Shown here piece by piece: positions 42,717 through 52,966 of a stretch of DNA of 64,000 nt. The notes beneath the pieces were generated by a model. It ran no database searches. It was not told the DNA's origin and was given only the letters and a program-made list of their open reading frames with translations. The stretch lies in contig NW_005179319.1 in assembly GCF_000350225.1 (NCBI RefSeq), forward strand, positions 1 through 64,000. The letters run 5' to 3'. A program made the position numbers and the translations under genes. Position 1 is the first letter of the stretch. Each line of letters opens with the position of its first letter. The DNA comes from Chondrus crispus. Lineage: Eukaryota; Rhodophyta; Florideophyceae; Gigartinales; Gigartinaceae.

Positions 42717-42772
42717 ACGTTTATTGCTCACCTCGTTCATGTTCATGCATGAACGAGGTGAGCAATAAACGT
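42717..42772. repeat. Perfect 25-bp-arm hairpin
   Basis: ACGTTTATTGCTCACCTCGT plus TCATG, a 6-base loop TTCATG, then the exact reverse complement. Confidence 0.95.
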
Positions 42773-43661
42773 GATGATACCGTATGGTAGCATCGCGGTG
42801 AGGAACAATCTCACTGCGCCCTTCCGACCACCACCGACGCGCGCTTCCTACTTCCTCCTTCGCAGCACTCTGTCTCTGCGCATCGACGGCTACTTCTCGA
42901 CCGCCCCCCGCGTACGAACGTCGCACTGGACTGCTGCGCTACCCTTGAACCTATAGAGTGCCTGCGGGCCTGGGATCGGGTAGTGCATTGCAGTTCATCA
43001 AGTCAACTTGTGGTGTCGGTCTACTACTCCTCTACAGCTTTTTCGCTTCTTCTGCTCTACTTTTTCGCGCTGCATCTTCCTGCAACGCACTGCTCTACCT
43101 TACTTTCGTTCGTGCGACATTCTCAAGTACGTCTCAGGTTCAAGTTGGAAATCAAGTTTGGAAATCTAGTCAAGTCTAGTCAAGTCCAGTCGAGTCGAGT
43201 CAAGTGTTTGTTGGTGTTACTGCTACTTGCAGAGTTTTGGGGTTGTGGGTGGTTTCTGTGTGTTTACTTTGGTCTCCGGGAGACCTGGTGTTTCTCGACC
43301 TACAGTCAAAGCGAATTTACTTTGGCGTCGATCTGGGTTCCCATTTACAACTTTCAGTTGATGTCGTCGTCTTTGCCGTCAGCATTGCTTTTCGGCAACA
43401 CAAGCGAAGGTTACACACATTTGTCATCACGTTCAACTTCGACAACGAAAAATGGAGATCATCTAGCACAATTTGGACTCCACGCATCACACCAAACTTT
43501 CTCAAAGCTACAGTTGAAAACGTTGATCAGCAATTTCTTTTTGTGTGCATCTTCGTTTTCGCTGTTGGTGGTGCTGATTCGCTTTCAAATTTTATTTTCG
43601 CACCCCTCTTGTCACATACTACTGTTCACACTTCTGTGCAACTTTCGGTAAACCCGTCATA

Positions 43662-44504
43662 GTGTCAAATAATGGTGAAGGCGGTGACTCTCTGAGCAAA
43701 GTGCCAAATCTCAAAGTCCCGTCTGACTTCATCCAGTGGCGCAGGAAGATGAATGCTTATCTTCAGCGCAACGATCCACTTCTAGTTGGACTGAAACCGA
43801 AGCCCACCGGCCGTGGGTCATCTTCGAGTGATGCAATCGAGGACTGGATGATGCGAGCTGCGCGTGCAAAAGGCAATATCATTCTTTGCCTTGGAGACGC
43901 CGTCGCGTCCCAAACACGCTTGTTTGTGGACGACGATGAAAAGACGACCTCCGATCTGTGGAAAGAGCTTGAGCGTATCTTCACGATGTCAAACGCTCAA
44001 GTGGTGCAAAACATCAAACAAAAGTTGAACACCTTAATCTTCAAAGACAATGGTAACTGGGACAAGCATGTCGCTTCGTTTTTAATAACCATTGGGGAGC
44101 TAGCTACGTATGATGCTGACCTCTCTGAGTCGGAGAAAACTTCCAAGTTAATCCGCTCTCTGCCATCCTCGTTTGCGCCTCTTGCTATGGTATCTAGTCC
44201 ACAGGACCTCAATTTCGACAAGGTTGTCAATGCTGTACAAGCCGAGATCGCACGTCGATCTAATCCTCACAACATGCAGCAGTCGAGTAACAACATCGCT
44301 TCTCAACCTAAGGCCAATTTCGCGGAAAGAGGCAGTCGTGGTTCAAGAGGTAAAAGTCGCGGAAGATGTCGCAGAGGTGGACGACATGGACAAAGAGGAA
44401 CCTTCGGAGGTCGAGTGGACAAGCGCACTTGCAACTACTGCAAACGTCCAGGTCACTTCTACAATGACTATTGGGACCGATTAAGGGACGAGGGGGCTGG
44501 AAAT
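43662..44504 (+). pseudogene. Ty1/copia-type gag (UBN2 family), 3' truncated
   Basis: The frame reads VPSDFIQWRRKMNAYLQRND, TSDLWKELERIFTMSNAQVV, LNTLIFKDNGNWDKHVASFL and LIRSLPSSFAPLAM, the layout of copia gag. An Arg/Gly-rich region precedes a zinc knuckle CNYCKRPGHFYNDY where the last Cys is replaced by Tyr. The open frame starts at GTG (43662) with no nearby ATG, so the N-terminus is uncertain. The LTR of element H begins at 44505 and cuts off the rest of the polyprotein. Confidence 0.82.
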
Positions 44505-45134
44505 TGTGGCATAATTGCCGACGACTACTGTGTACATTAGATTTGCAACTAGAGCTAGATCTCGCTGTAAGGTACGGACCTTACAGCGTGCGCGCGCGCA
44601 TATCTTACAGCGCGCGCGCCAGCACACGTGTACGCCCCGTGTGCTGTCAGCCCGATGGCTGACAGTATTACACTGCTGGACGACCTGCACTAGTAAAGTA
44701 GCACGATACTGTACTATAGTATGATAACTTCGATTGTATATTAGATAGGAGGAAGGGCGCCGGCGGGGAGAGGACCAAGGTAGCTTGGTCCCGATCCACG
44801 ACCGCGGCGAAACCCTCCAGCTTACTCTAATTAGGCGATACCTTCGCACGCCTTTTTAGTTAGGGACCGGCACGGGTCGGGTTGCGCGACACGCGAGCGA
44901 GCCGGGATCCGCTTCCGCCCGTCAGCGCTGTTACGTCACCCAGCGCTGCTCCGGGGCGTTGAGGCGTCGATCTGGTCGTGCGTGCGCGCGACCTACCCCG
45001 ACCCGCTCCACCACACTGCTACCGGGCCCGTGCCCGGTTCCGTGAGCAGGAGGAGTCCCCCGTCTTCTGCTGATCAAGGGTCACCGTCGGACTGTTAGCA
45101 GCACCCCTCCGCCGTTGGGGGTGTTTATGCTACA
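44505..45134 (+). repeat. 5' LTR of element H
   Basis: 630 bp, TGTGGCATAATTGCC to GTGTTTATGCTACA, plus orientation because the primer site follows. It is related to the LTRs of B and D and carries the same hairpin (CTGTCAGCCCGATGGCTGAC) and CACGTGT motifs. Confidence 0.8.
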
Positions 45135-45135
45135 G

Positions 45136-45153
45136 TGGTCTCCCGACCTAGAA
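45136..45153 (+). promoter_or_regulatory. Primer-binding site of element H
   Basis: TGGTCTCCCGACCTAGAA one base after the LTR; identical to D and F. Confidence 0.75.
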
Positions 45154-45212
45154 GACCCTCGCAGATCGACACGAGAAGATCGTCGCTTTCCTCCGCGTCA
45201 GAAAGCGTCGAG

Positions 45213-46165
45213 ATGAGCCAGGAGTACGAACCTTCCATCCGCTCCGAACCGGCGGACCCGAGTCCGGCCGCTATGCAAGCCACGTCCGCCACGTCGGGCG
45301 ACGGCGACGGAGGTCCTCGAGACCGCGAACCGTCGCCCGGGTCCTCCGAAGAACAAGCGTCGGCGATGTTTGAACGGATAGCAGAATACATCGAAGAAGT
45401 ACGTACTTCGCTCCGTATAGAGGTATCGGACGCCGTGTACTCTTGTTGTATGGCCAAACTCCGCTCCCTGCGTGAAGGGAGGTTCGACTGGGTCAGCCAA
45501 TCGTTAGAGAATCTCCGAGCACTAATCGACGAGTTGCACTCGCGACTAGTGCTCGTCGAAGACTCACGCCTCGTTTCGCCCGGACCGTCCGGGCAAGGTT
45601 GTCCCGAATGGCCACCCTCTACGAGACGACCTGACGAACGACCGTCCCCGTCAGCGGAACAGTTGGGTGCGTTTGCGCACCTCTCCGCCGAGCTTAACGC
45701 CACGCGTCGGCGTGCCCGTGACATGGAACGTACCATGGCCGAAAGGCTGCCCGGTGCCCCCCGAGAGGGCCCGGTGGTGTCGTACCTCCGGGTGCAGCTG
45801 CTTCACAAGGATGGCGTCCGACTGGGGACTACCCCAGTCGGGACGCAGGAGAAAGACGACCGCTGGTGGACGCCAACGTGGCGTCCGAGACCCAAGCTCT
45901 GCCACCTGCCGCCGGAAGCAGGTGGCGGACCGGACGAGCGCCGTATCGCGACGACCCCGAACATGGAGGAGCCGCCGGCGAATCCGGAGAACCCGTGTTC
46001 TCCGTCGATCCACGCTGGGGCGGCTACCCGCCGGTGGATTACGCCGAGCATCCAAGTCCGGTAGACGTCCGTACGCTATCTGTCACCCCCTTCGGCACGT
46101 TCGGTCCCGCCGAACCCGGACTCGAGCCGGTACATACGATGATCCAAGAGTTCAGCGCCGTTGCT
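45213..46165 (+). pseudogene. Element H gag, N-terminal part, truncated
   Basis: Start chosen at the ATG 45213 (MSQEYEPSIRSEPADPSP). It has a Ser/Pro/Glu-rich head, then a coiled-coil-like region (MFERIAEYIEEVRTSLRIEV, WVSQSLENLRALIDELHSRL). The frame shifts before 45866, after which DANVASETQALPPAAG, PVFSVDPRWGGYPPVDYAEH and SPVDVRTL continue in another frame. Sequence similarity ends near 46160, so the element is cut there. It is the best-preserved copy of the gag whose broken version is in element D. Confidence 0.78.
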
Positions 46166-46296
46166 GACTATCGTATGTACAGCTTGGATAACACCTCGAG
46201 GCTCGTCACCCCTAGTAGACAAAACATCAATTGTCGGACAAGTAGTGGAGAGGGGTGGTCCCATGTGGACAACTATTGGCCACGTGTTGGCAGCTA

Positions 46297-48559
46297 CACC
46301 CGAATACTGCAAATAGTGCGGTCTGCACTATTTTGGAACGCCAATTCGAAGCCGAGGTGACGGTATTTACTGCGGTCCGCACTAATATTGATACCGCACT
46401 AATTAAGTCATTTCCCCTATTAGTGCGGTCCGCAGTAAATAATTCTGTTCTTAATAGTGCGGTCTACCCTAATTCTGTCTGTAATGCCGAATGCAATCTG
46501 GACCAATCAGAAGAGTTGAGATTTTTAATGTGTAAGGGTACTGGATATCTCTACGCGCCTTCGCCCACCACCTGGCCCTCATTCGCAATCACAGGAGCTC
46601 CCTCAAAATGGTTTCGATGCCTCTGAATTATGTTCTGTAGCTTGGGAAACAATTGTCTTTCCTCCCACTGCCCATTTGTGTTGAGCGCTAAGCCACATCT
46701 AATCATGGCTTTCCGTGCGTAGGTTAAACCCTCGCTGTCGCGTTGTGCGTTAACATCCCGAACAGCCGCTGTGGCAAGCTCCAGAAAGTAGTGCTTGCCT
46801 GGATTAGGCAACTTGCCAGAAGAAGCCGTAAAGTCACCCGCCATTATGCGCTCCATTTTTTGCTGGTCCCAACGACAACGCCAAGCATCTTTTAGCTTTT
46901 GTATCACAAAGGAATCGGCGGGCTGCAGTAGGTCCGTACAGTTCGGCGGGAAAAACCTGACCTCTGTGTTGACTTCGTTCAAAGCTTCCAACATTGCCGC
47001 AGTCTCACCATGCCCACTGCAGTTGTCCATATACAAAACACGACGCCGGCCGTGCCGAAGCGCCTTAATTACTTTCCGTTCCCTCAGCCACTGCGGCATT
47101 ACTTCGCGATCCATCCAACCCTTCGGCCCAGAGCGATACGAAACTCCCGCTACATCGTCAGGAACGCTTTGAATTGGGTAGCTTCTCTTCTTGTTCTGAA
47201 AAACCATCATTGGCGCTTCGATTCTGGCATCCCTTCCACCAGATATACGTACAATCATTGTCATCCCTTCCGCTCCAGACACTACGTCTGAATACTTTAC
47301 CTCGGCTTCACCGCAAATTCCCAACGTTCGATGGTTGTCCATGTTGATGACAAAGTGCGTTTCGTCAGCATTTGACACATCTTCCTCATCTAAACGTCCT
47401 GAACGAAACTCTCGAGCCACAAAGCCAAGATGATACGCCACTTCCTTCTCGATAAAAGCTTGCTTCTCCGCGGAAACCATCAATTTGCCTGTTTGAGCGC
47501 GACTAACAATTTCGTTGCGCTCCATAAATGCCTGGATCCAACGCGGTGTGATCATGTACTGAATAAACGTTTTTGACGACGTATCAAAATAATTTAGAAA
47601 ATATTCATCCCTCGTAGAACTTTTTATGAGCTGTCTCGCAAGATCCCCGAGCAGCTTGGCATTGAACTTGAGTCCGGTTTTTCGAAGCCTGTCAAACTCT
47701 TCGAGGAGGTCGGCTTGCAGCGCCATTACCCAAGCAGACCTCTTCCGACCGCGGCCAGGCTTGGCCTTTAGATATACCCTTTTGAAGCCACAGCTTGTAA
47801 CCCTGGTAATTGAGCGCGGCGCGCAAGCCGTCTCGTCTGCTTCAAGGTACTCGAGGCGTGCTTTCCATAAGCGACTTGCCTTAGAATTGTTCGCTTTTTC
47901 GTTTCCACTAAACAGAGGGGGAAACTGGCGGACAGCTTTTGAGGCAATGTGTTTAGAACCTGGCCTGGAGACCTCCTCAGACATCCACTTGACAATCCTA
48001 ACGCGATCTGATCGCGTAAGCACACGTTGGACCGCTCTTGTGCGGACCGCCGAGGTCGCGGCTGTGTTGGGCGGCGGTGCTGGAAGGCCGGAGTTGGGTT
48101 GGAGTGGGGCAGATGTAGGCGGATCGGCAGAGGAATGATGGGCATCTACAGTAGCTTCTTGTGTTGAAGCTGCGTCTCTTTCGTTCCGCAGGCGTTCGGC
48201 ATTTTGGAGGGAAGCAATAATGGGAGTTGCTAATACCGTCATGATACGCAAGCTGGATCTTTCGGACGGCGGGGTGCAGCTTTGATGTAAGAATGGAAAA
48301 GGTAAGCCTTTATATGTGCATAACCGAAACACCACCATGGCGTTTTGTTCCAGATTTGGGTTAGTATCTGTCAAAAATGGCGCGCAGGACAGCGAATTGG
48401 CTGCTTTCTGAGACTGCACTATTAGATGTATGGTTTGCAATTAGTGCGGACTGCAGTAATTGCGCCATCGGCGATAGGCGAGAGACACAGTTTACTGCGG
48501 TCTGCACTAATTTCGAACCCGCACTATATTTTCACCCGCACTATTTGCAGTATTCGGTG
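46297..48559 (-). mobile_element. pogo/Tigger-type DNA transposon, apparently complete
   Basis: 2263 bp bounded by TA on both sides (46295-46296 and 48560-48561). Inverted ends read CACC(C)GAATACTGCAAATAG followed by TGCGG. Inside each end several subterminal copies of AGTGCGGTC and its reverse occur, often as the palindromic pair ACTGCGGTCCGCACTAAT, probable transposase binding sites. It carries one transposase gene on the minus strand. Confidence 0.9.
46551..48242 (-). CDS. pogo/Tigger-like DDE transposase
   Basis: I choose the ATG at 48242 (MTVLATPIIASLQNAERLR), giving about 563 residues; the open frame extends 66 codons further up, with another ATG 32 codons before. A helix-turn-helix-like DNA-binding region is likely at residues 70-170 (RVLTRSDRVRIVKWMSEEVS). 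The DDE core has NADETHFVINMDNHRTLG, RRVLYMDNCSGHGET and FFPPNCTDLLQPADSFVIQK, the typical D, DN..H and Q..D blocks of the CENP-B/pogo superfamily. There are no stops or shifts, so the protein may be active. It cuts the element out and inserts it at TA. Confidence 0.9.
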   Translation of the reverse strand: MTVLATPIIASLQNAERLRNERDAASTQEATVDAHHSSADPPTSAPLQPNSGLPAPPPNTAATSAVRTRAVQRVLTRSDRVRIVKWMSEEVSRPGSKHIASKAVRQFPPLFSGNEKANNSKASRLWKARLEYLEADETACAPRSITRVTSCGFKRVYLKAKPGRGRKRSAWVMALQADLLEEFDRLRKTGLKFNAKLLGDLARQLIKSSTRDEYFLNYFDTSSKTFIQYMITPRWIQAFMERNEIVSRAQTGKLMVSAEKQAFIEKEVAYHLGFVAREFRSGRLDEEDVSNADETHFVINMDNHRTLGICGEAEVKYSDVVSGAEGMTMIVRISGGRDARIEAPMMVFQNKKRSYPIQSVPDDVAGVSYRSGPKGWMDREVMPQWLRERKVIKALRHGRRRVLYMDNCSGHGETAAMLEALNEVNTEVRFFPPNCTDLLQPADSFVIQKLKDAWRCRWDQQKMERIMAGDFTASSGKLPNPGKHYFLELATAAVRDVNAQRDSEGLTYARKAMIRCGLALNTNGQWEERQLFPKLQNIIQRHRNHFEGAPVIANEGQVVGEGA

Positions 48560-48561
48560 TA

Positions 48562-48964
48562 ACAGCACTTGGAAATTTAGTGGACAACTAGTGTCATCTA
48601 ATTGGCCGCATCTGGACGTTTGCGTGGAGAGGTGCAACTACAGTTCATGATGAAGCCAGTTCCTTGACGACTAGCGGACAACATTTTCCCAAGTTGTGCA
48701 GTTCCCGTGGGGGACAACGACGGTGGCAGGGGGCAGAGAAAGGGGGGTGGCGAGGGTGCCGGGAGGAAAGGTGATCGAGCAGCACTTGGGAGATAATTTA
48801 TGTGGGGGAGCGGAAGTTAATGGTAAAATTAAAGTTACCGGGCGGTGACGCGGTGCAGTACGGTACCGGGGTCATGTGCGCGTGACGGCATGAAGTTAAC
48901 GTGCGACTTCTTCGTCGCGTCGACGCGTCTGTACAAGGCAGGTGCGGGGGGAGGTGGGAGGGTC
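48562..48964. other. Spacer between pogo element and ankyrin fragment
   Basis: No gene seen. Together with 46170-46294 it forms the pre-insertion sequence of the pogo element; GGACAAC-type motifs recur (GTGGACAACTATTGG, GTGGACAACTAGTG, AGCGGACAACA), suggesting an older repeat of unknown type. Confidence 0.4.
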
Positions 48965-49754
48965 TCAGCAGACGGCGAACGCGACGGGCTCCTGCATGAT
49001 GTGAGCTAACTCGTCGTCCTTGCGCGCGGCGTCGCGGCACACGAGCAGCTCGCACAGTGGCTCGTCCGGCGTGCGCAGCGCGTCGGACAGTGGCGACTGC
49101 TGCCCCCGGTCCTGCTGGTGCATGTGGGACCCGGCGTCCACCAGGAACCGCGCCATGTCCGTCGTCTGCGTGCCACCGCAAAGTGCAGCGCCGTGCGCCC
49201 GTCCGCGTTCGCGAAGTTCACTGCGCGGAGCAACCCAGCGCGCAACGCCGGTCAGCAACTGGCCAATAACTATTCCGGTCTCTCTTTCTCTCTCTCGCTC
49301 TCGCTCTCTCGCGCGCTCGCAGGGGGAGTCACTTACCGTTGGCGCAGAACGTGTGCACGAGCTGCTGCGCGGCGCGGACGGAGCCGACTGCGGCGACGGT
49401 GAGAAAGTCTCTGCCAAGGGCGTAAGAGGAGTCGAGGTGGGCGGGCTGCACAGCCGCAGGGATTTGAGCGGCGGCCTTTGCGAGGACGCGGAGGGTGTTG
49501 ATGCGTCCGTGTCTGAGCGCATCTGCGACACATGTGGCGTCGAAGCGGTCGCGGGGCGCGCGTGCGATGGGGGCGCGGCCGTCCGTGCACGCCAGGTGCA
49601 GCGGCGTGCCGCTGTCGTAGTCACAGTAGTTGGCGAGCGCGGCGCGCGCGGGCGGGGCGTGCCGCCGCACCAGCGCGCGCACCAGCGCCGAGTCATCCTG
49701 CGCGATCGCGCACATCAGCTGGATGCCCTGCGCGCGGGGCGGCGCGTCGGCGGG
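48965..49754 (-). pseudogene. Ankyrin-repeat protein fragment, two exons, 5' truncated
   Basis: Exon 49337-49754 follows a good acceptor (TTTTCATCCCCGCAG) and reads MCAIAQDDSALVRALVRRH and YDSGTPLHLACTDGRAPIAR, then DALRHGRINTLRVLAKAAAQ. The donor is CCAACG|GTAAGT (intron 49221-49336, GA-rich). Exon 48965-49220 joins in phase to give NVNFANADGRTALHFAV, a textbook ankyrin repeat. A one-base shift near 49165 then leads to DMARFLVDAGSHMHQQDR and a stop. Earlier exons are absent: within ~240 bases upstream the inverted-repeat arm begins. The repeats resemble those attached to asparaginase/glutaminase-type enzymes, but the partner domain is not present. Confidence 0.75.
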
Positions 49755-49994
49755 CTGCGGGGATGAAAAGGTTGAGGGTTGAGGGTTGGGGGAAGGGGCG
49801 CGAAGGCGGCGGCGGTGAGCGTGGAGGGCAAAAGACTAAGTGGAGTTTGGTGGTGTTGAAACCACTCCGGCACACACATCTGACATCAGAAGGAGACGCG
49901 ACGCGCTTTGCGATGCGCCACGTATGCGTAGGGTTTCCAACTGACGTCCTCCAGTGAATTTTCTCAAAAATTTCGACGCTGTACACACGTGTTC

Positions 49995-50250
49995 CTAGAC
50001 GTTAGTCTAGGTGTAAGCAAGAAAAAAGGGGACGGCTCGTTACACGTGTTCACTTTTCTGTAAAGTACACGTATTCACTTCTCTTTATGAAGGGAACGGG
50101 GTGGTGCTGAACTTTTCTGTAATAATAATAATTAAATTAATAATTAATAATAATAAAGTAGTATGTAAAGTAGTAAAGTACACGTGTTCACTTCTCTTTA
50201 TGAGGGGAACGGGGTGGTGCTGTCCGCACGGCTGTTCGCAGAGGTGTACC
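49995..50250 (-). repeat. Right arm of the long terminal inverted repeat
   Basis: Reverse complement of 41735-41965, with an extra AT-rich insertion (AATAATAATAATTAAATTAA near 50120) between the two CTCTTTATGA... copies. The outer end is ...CGCAGAGGTGTACC at 50250. Confidence 0.85.
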
Positions 50251-50289
50251 GTTGAACAGTGAAGAGTAGCGTCCCTTGCCATCTTGTTC

Positions 50290-51764
50290 AGTACGAACAT
50301 TACCCAAAAGTCTGCGATCGCCTTGTACAAACGCAAATTCTCTCAACGCGCTCTACGACAACGAGCACAAAAGATTTTATTGGAAAATATCACAAGGGCG
50401 ACGGAAAGGGCATGCAAGATTGCTCCCAGGATTGGAACACATGTTCCGCAGCGAACAGCCTATCTACGAGTCGTCCAGGGCACGCTGTGAAAGGGATTCG
50501 GTCAATGAGGTGCAACTTCTCACCTTTGATATGAGCAATCGATACGTTTTGCTTGTGGCAAACGGTCTTAAGAATGGAGGCTTCCGGGATTTCTTTCTGA
50601 CACGGTAGATGTCACCCCGATACATGATGTGTGCAGCGCTGCTAAGACAGTCATTGGTATAGAATTTCCGTTCATTGTTCTTCGAGATTGTTACTTGGAG
50701 GAGTGGTCCGTTAAAACCGATGATTGTTCAGACTCGGGAAGCCGCGGTATTCTCGTTGTTGGGTGCTATGAGAAATCTGAACGAGTGCCTTCTGGATGTA
50801 GTTGGGTGGCCATCACCGATAATCACGGAGCGGTGTCGTCCATGTCTCGCACTCGGAGAAAGGAGCGAAGCAAGCTATTCGACGAGAACTGAAACAGGCC
50901 GCAGCCAACGTTTCGCCGCCTCAACGGGTGCCTTGGGCCTCTGTCGAATGGCACCATGAAACGCTTCGAAAAGTGCGCGAAATATTGCGTGGACGCAATT
51001 GGCATCTGATAGGGGATCTGGTTCAGATCCGTACGTCATACAGAGGAGCCGTGCTAAAGATCAAGACGAATGAGAGTGATTACTACCTAAAATGCAGCCC
51101 ATCCACGTCGAACGATGCTGGAGTGCCGTCAATAATGTCAAGCGTTGCTCCTGATCTGGTCGCCAAGCCGTTGTTTGCAGACGTGGAAAGTCGTCAAATG
51201 ATCCTTGCCGACCACGGTGAGGAGACTGGCATGTGTATATTGGAACTTGAAGGGCGTAAGCAGGTGGTGAGAGATACGGTGCGTCTGCACCGCGCAAGCA
51301 GGAATGTGTTGCCCGATTTGTTGCAGGCAGGGCTACCATGTTATTCACCGCTGTGGATGCGTGAGAACTTGACCTCATTTTTTCAGTCAAAGGAGCTTTC
51401 GTCTGTGCGTGAAACGAAACCAAGCCAGAAGCTGTCCAACACCAAGGTCAAGCTGCAAGAAGACCTGACGGAACTTATTAGATGGGAAATGCCTAATTGT
51501 TTGATACAAAATGACCAGTTAGAAGGGAACCTAACCAGGAAGAGTGCCGATGAGGGTCCAGGGTTCCGGTTTTTTGATTTTGACAGCTCTTTCGCAAGCC
51601 ATTCTTTGTTTGATGTGCACTGGTGCAACTGAGAATTGTTGGAGGTCTATGCACAGAAAATGGACATAGCTGACATTGATGGATTGTACAGCTTAACCGC
51701 GAAAGTCGATGATCTTTCAGATCTCGTGCGGGCATATAGATACTTGGACATGGCTAGTGTCTAG
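50290..51764 (+). pseudogene. Aminoglycoside-phosphotransferase-like kinase pseudogene, possibly Nudix-fused
   Basis: The best part (50928-51632) reads PWASVEWHHETLRKVREILR, VQIRTSYRGAVLKIKT, YYLKCSP, then LIQNDQLEGNL (degenerate version of the HGDLHxGN catalytic loop) and FRFFDFDSSFASHSLFDVHW (the metal-binding D region). An in-frame TGA at 51630 is followed by in-frame LLEVYAQKMDIADIDGLYSL up to 51764, so the gene was longer. Upstream frames (50276-50892) contain RYVLLVANGLKNGGFRDFFL and VCSAAKTVIGIEFPFIVLRD, which loosely resemble a Nudix domain; such fusions exist in some algae and cyanobacteria. Frame changes and the stop make it a pseudogene. Introns cannot be ruled out. Confidence 0.55.
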
Positions 51765-52186
51765 ACGACAAGCAATTTGACCTCATCTGAGGTCAGTCAT
51801 GGCCTCATATGAGGCCAGCTTTTTTTTTGCAAAAATACATAAATTAAATCGAAACTTTAAAACATTCAGTTTGGACACCATTTCTTTAACGTATACGCGC
51901 TCGGCAATAACATCTTGCAAAACATTGGGATGGCGGTTGTCAATGCACAGAGAGACTAAGAATCTAATGAAGTATCAATGATGAGTTGTCTTTTTAAACA
52001 GGCGTTTTGGTTTCGAAGATATCAACATAAAACGTTTTGAGGTTGGTCAAAAAAGGCTCCTTTTTGGGCATTTTAAAAATGGCTGGAGAAGACGTGTAGA
52101 TCTCACCGAACTACACCCTTCTACAACGCAGAAGTCAACTGCCGTGTCGAGAGTATCTTTTTTCCATCTTGTTGAGCTAGCACAAG
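51765..52186. other. Spacer left of element K, with palindromes
   Basis: Contains the near-palindrome TGACCTCATCTGAGGTCA (51778-51795) and perfect palindrome GGCCTCATATGAGGCC (51801-51816). A related palindrome TGACCTCATATGAGGTCA lies right of element K at 57792-57809. No gene seen. Confidence 0.6.
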
Positions 52187-52539
52187 TGTGCTGCCACACC
52201 TGGTGGTGTGCAGGGCGAAAGAGAAAAAGGTTGGCTTTGATGGAAAAGGTGGTCCTTCGATGATGGAGACCATCTTCGAGGTTTATTGGCGGATCTACTT
52301 AAATGCTTGTTAGCAGAAGAAAGGAGGACTGATTACTGTACTGTGCGGAACCTTCCAAAAGGAGGATGCTGTGCCAAATTACGAGAACATGCGTGGAAGG
52401 ATATTCGGCTGCTGAACCAATAAACCAAGTAAAGCGGGCGGCGGCCCGACTACATTATGCCAAATTGGCTGAGCCTGCATGGAAGACAATTTGGCTTCTG
52501 AAACAATATCCAAGTCCCACGGGCATGGGCGCGGTTACA
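52187..52539 (-). repeat. 3' LTR of element K
   Basis: Minus strand TGTAACCGCGCCCATGCCC to GTGTGGCAGCACA. Confidence 0.92.
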
Positions 52540-52549
52540 CTCCCCCCTA

Positions 52550-52966
52550 TCAGAGGCGAATTGTACGACGTGCGCGAGACACCAGCGCCGAAGGAGTGGA
52601 CTTTCGGCTGAGTAGCTTGAGGAGCATTTTTGGTACGTCGTCGTAGATGCGCTGGAGTCGTTCGAAAGTGTCCTCGGAATCTGGAAGACCTTTCCAACGT
52701 ACTTGGACTTTGAGGTCGCCGTCTTCGTCTATGACTCGCATCAATCGGGAAACTACCATTCCTGTTTCCGACGACAGAACGTGTGACATGATAGCTTCTT
52801 GGTTGACACTGGAGTCGTGATAGAACTTGAGACGGACGATGTGGATCTCGTTCGTCGTCCCATTCCTCAGGTCTTCTACAAGATAGATGTAATCGGACAA
52901 TGCTTTCACGATTCGACGTGGTCCGCGCCACCGCAAACACAGCTTCTCATTGGAGGAGAACTCTTC
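52550..52966 (-). CDS. Element K integrase tail with chromodomain, after an in-frame stop
   Basis: Directly continues the polyprotein frame after the TGA at 52967: EEFSSNEKLCLRWRGPRRIV, KALSDYIYLVEDL (SH3-like tail), then VIDEDGDLKVQVRWKGLPDS and EDTFERLQRIYDDVPKML, a chromodomain. The stop replaces a codon just before this tail. CGA to TGA (Arg to stop, at CpG) is a simple explanation. Confidence 0.82.
   Translation of the reverse strand, partial: EEFSSNEKLCLRWRGPRRIVKALSDYIYLVEDLRNGTTNEIHIVRLKFYHDSSVNQEAIMSHVLSSETGMVVSRLMRVIDEDGDLKVQVRWKGLPDSEDTFERLQRIYDDVPKMLLKLLSRKSTPSALVSRARRTIRL

Larger units (their letters stand above)
41966..43550. other. Spacer with two perfect hairpins; possible copia leader
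   Basis: No gene is recognised. Perfect palindromic hairpins lie at 42247-42289 and 42717-42772. Sequence upstream of the copia gag (43000-43660) is T-rich and may be its leader; a small AGTCAAGTC-type microsatellite is at 43170-43205. I could not define an LTR. Confidence 0.4.
41735..50250. mobile_element. 8.5-kb segment bounded by ~230-260 bp inverted repeats
   Basis: The two inverted arms face outward with the same outer end (GGTACACC). Inside are a copia gag remnant, the 5' end of element H, a pogo transposon and an ankyrin gene fragment, all truncated or nested. Long arms plus a host gene fragment recall Pack-MULE elements, but no target duplication was found at the outer ends and no Mutator transposase is present, so it could also be two separate repeats in inverted orientation. 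Confidence 0.45.

Noticed and set aside
49006..49766. Plus-strand 248-codon and overlapping frames opposite the ankyrin exons
   Set aside because: Mirror frames of GC-rich coding DNA; the minus strand gives ankyrin motifs with correct splice phase.
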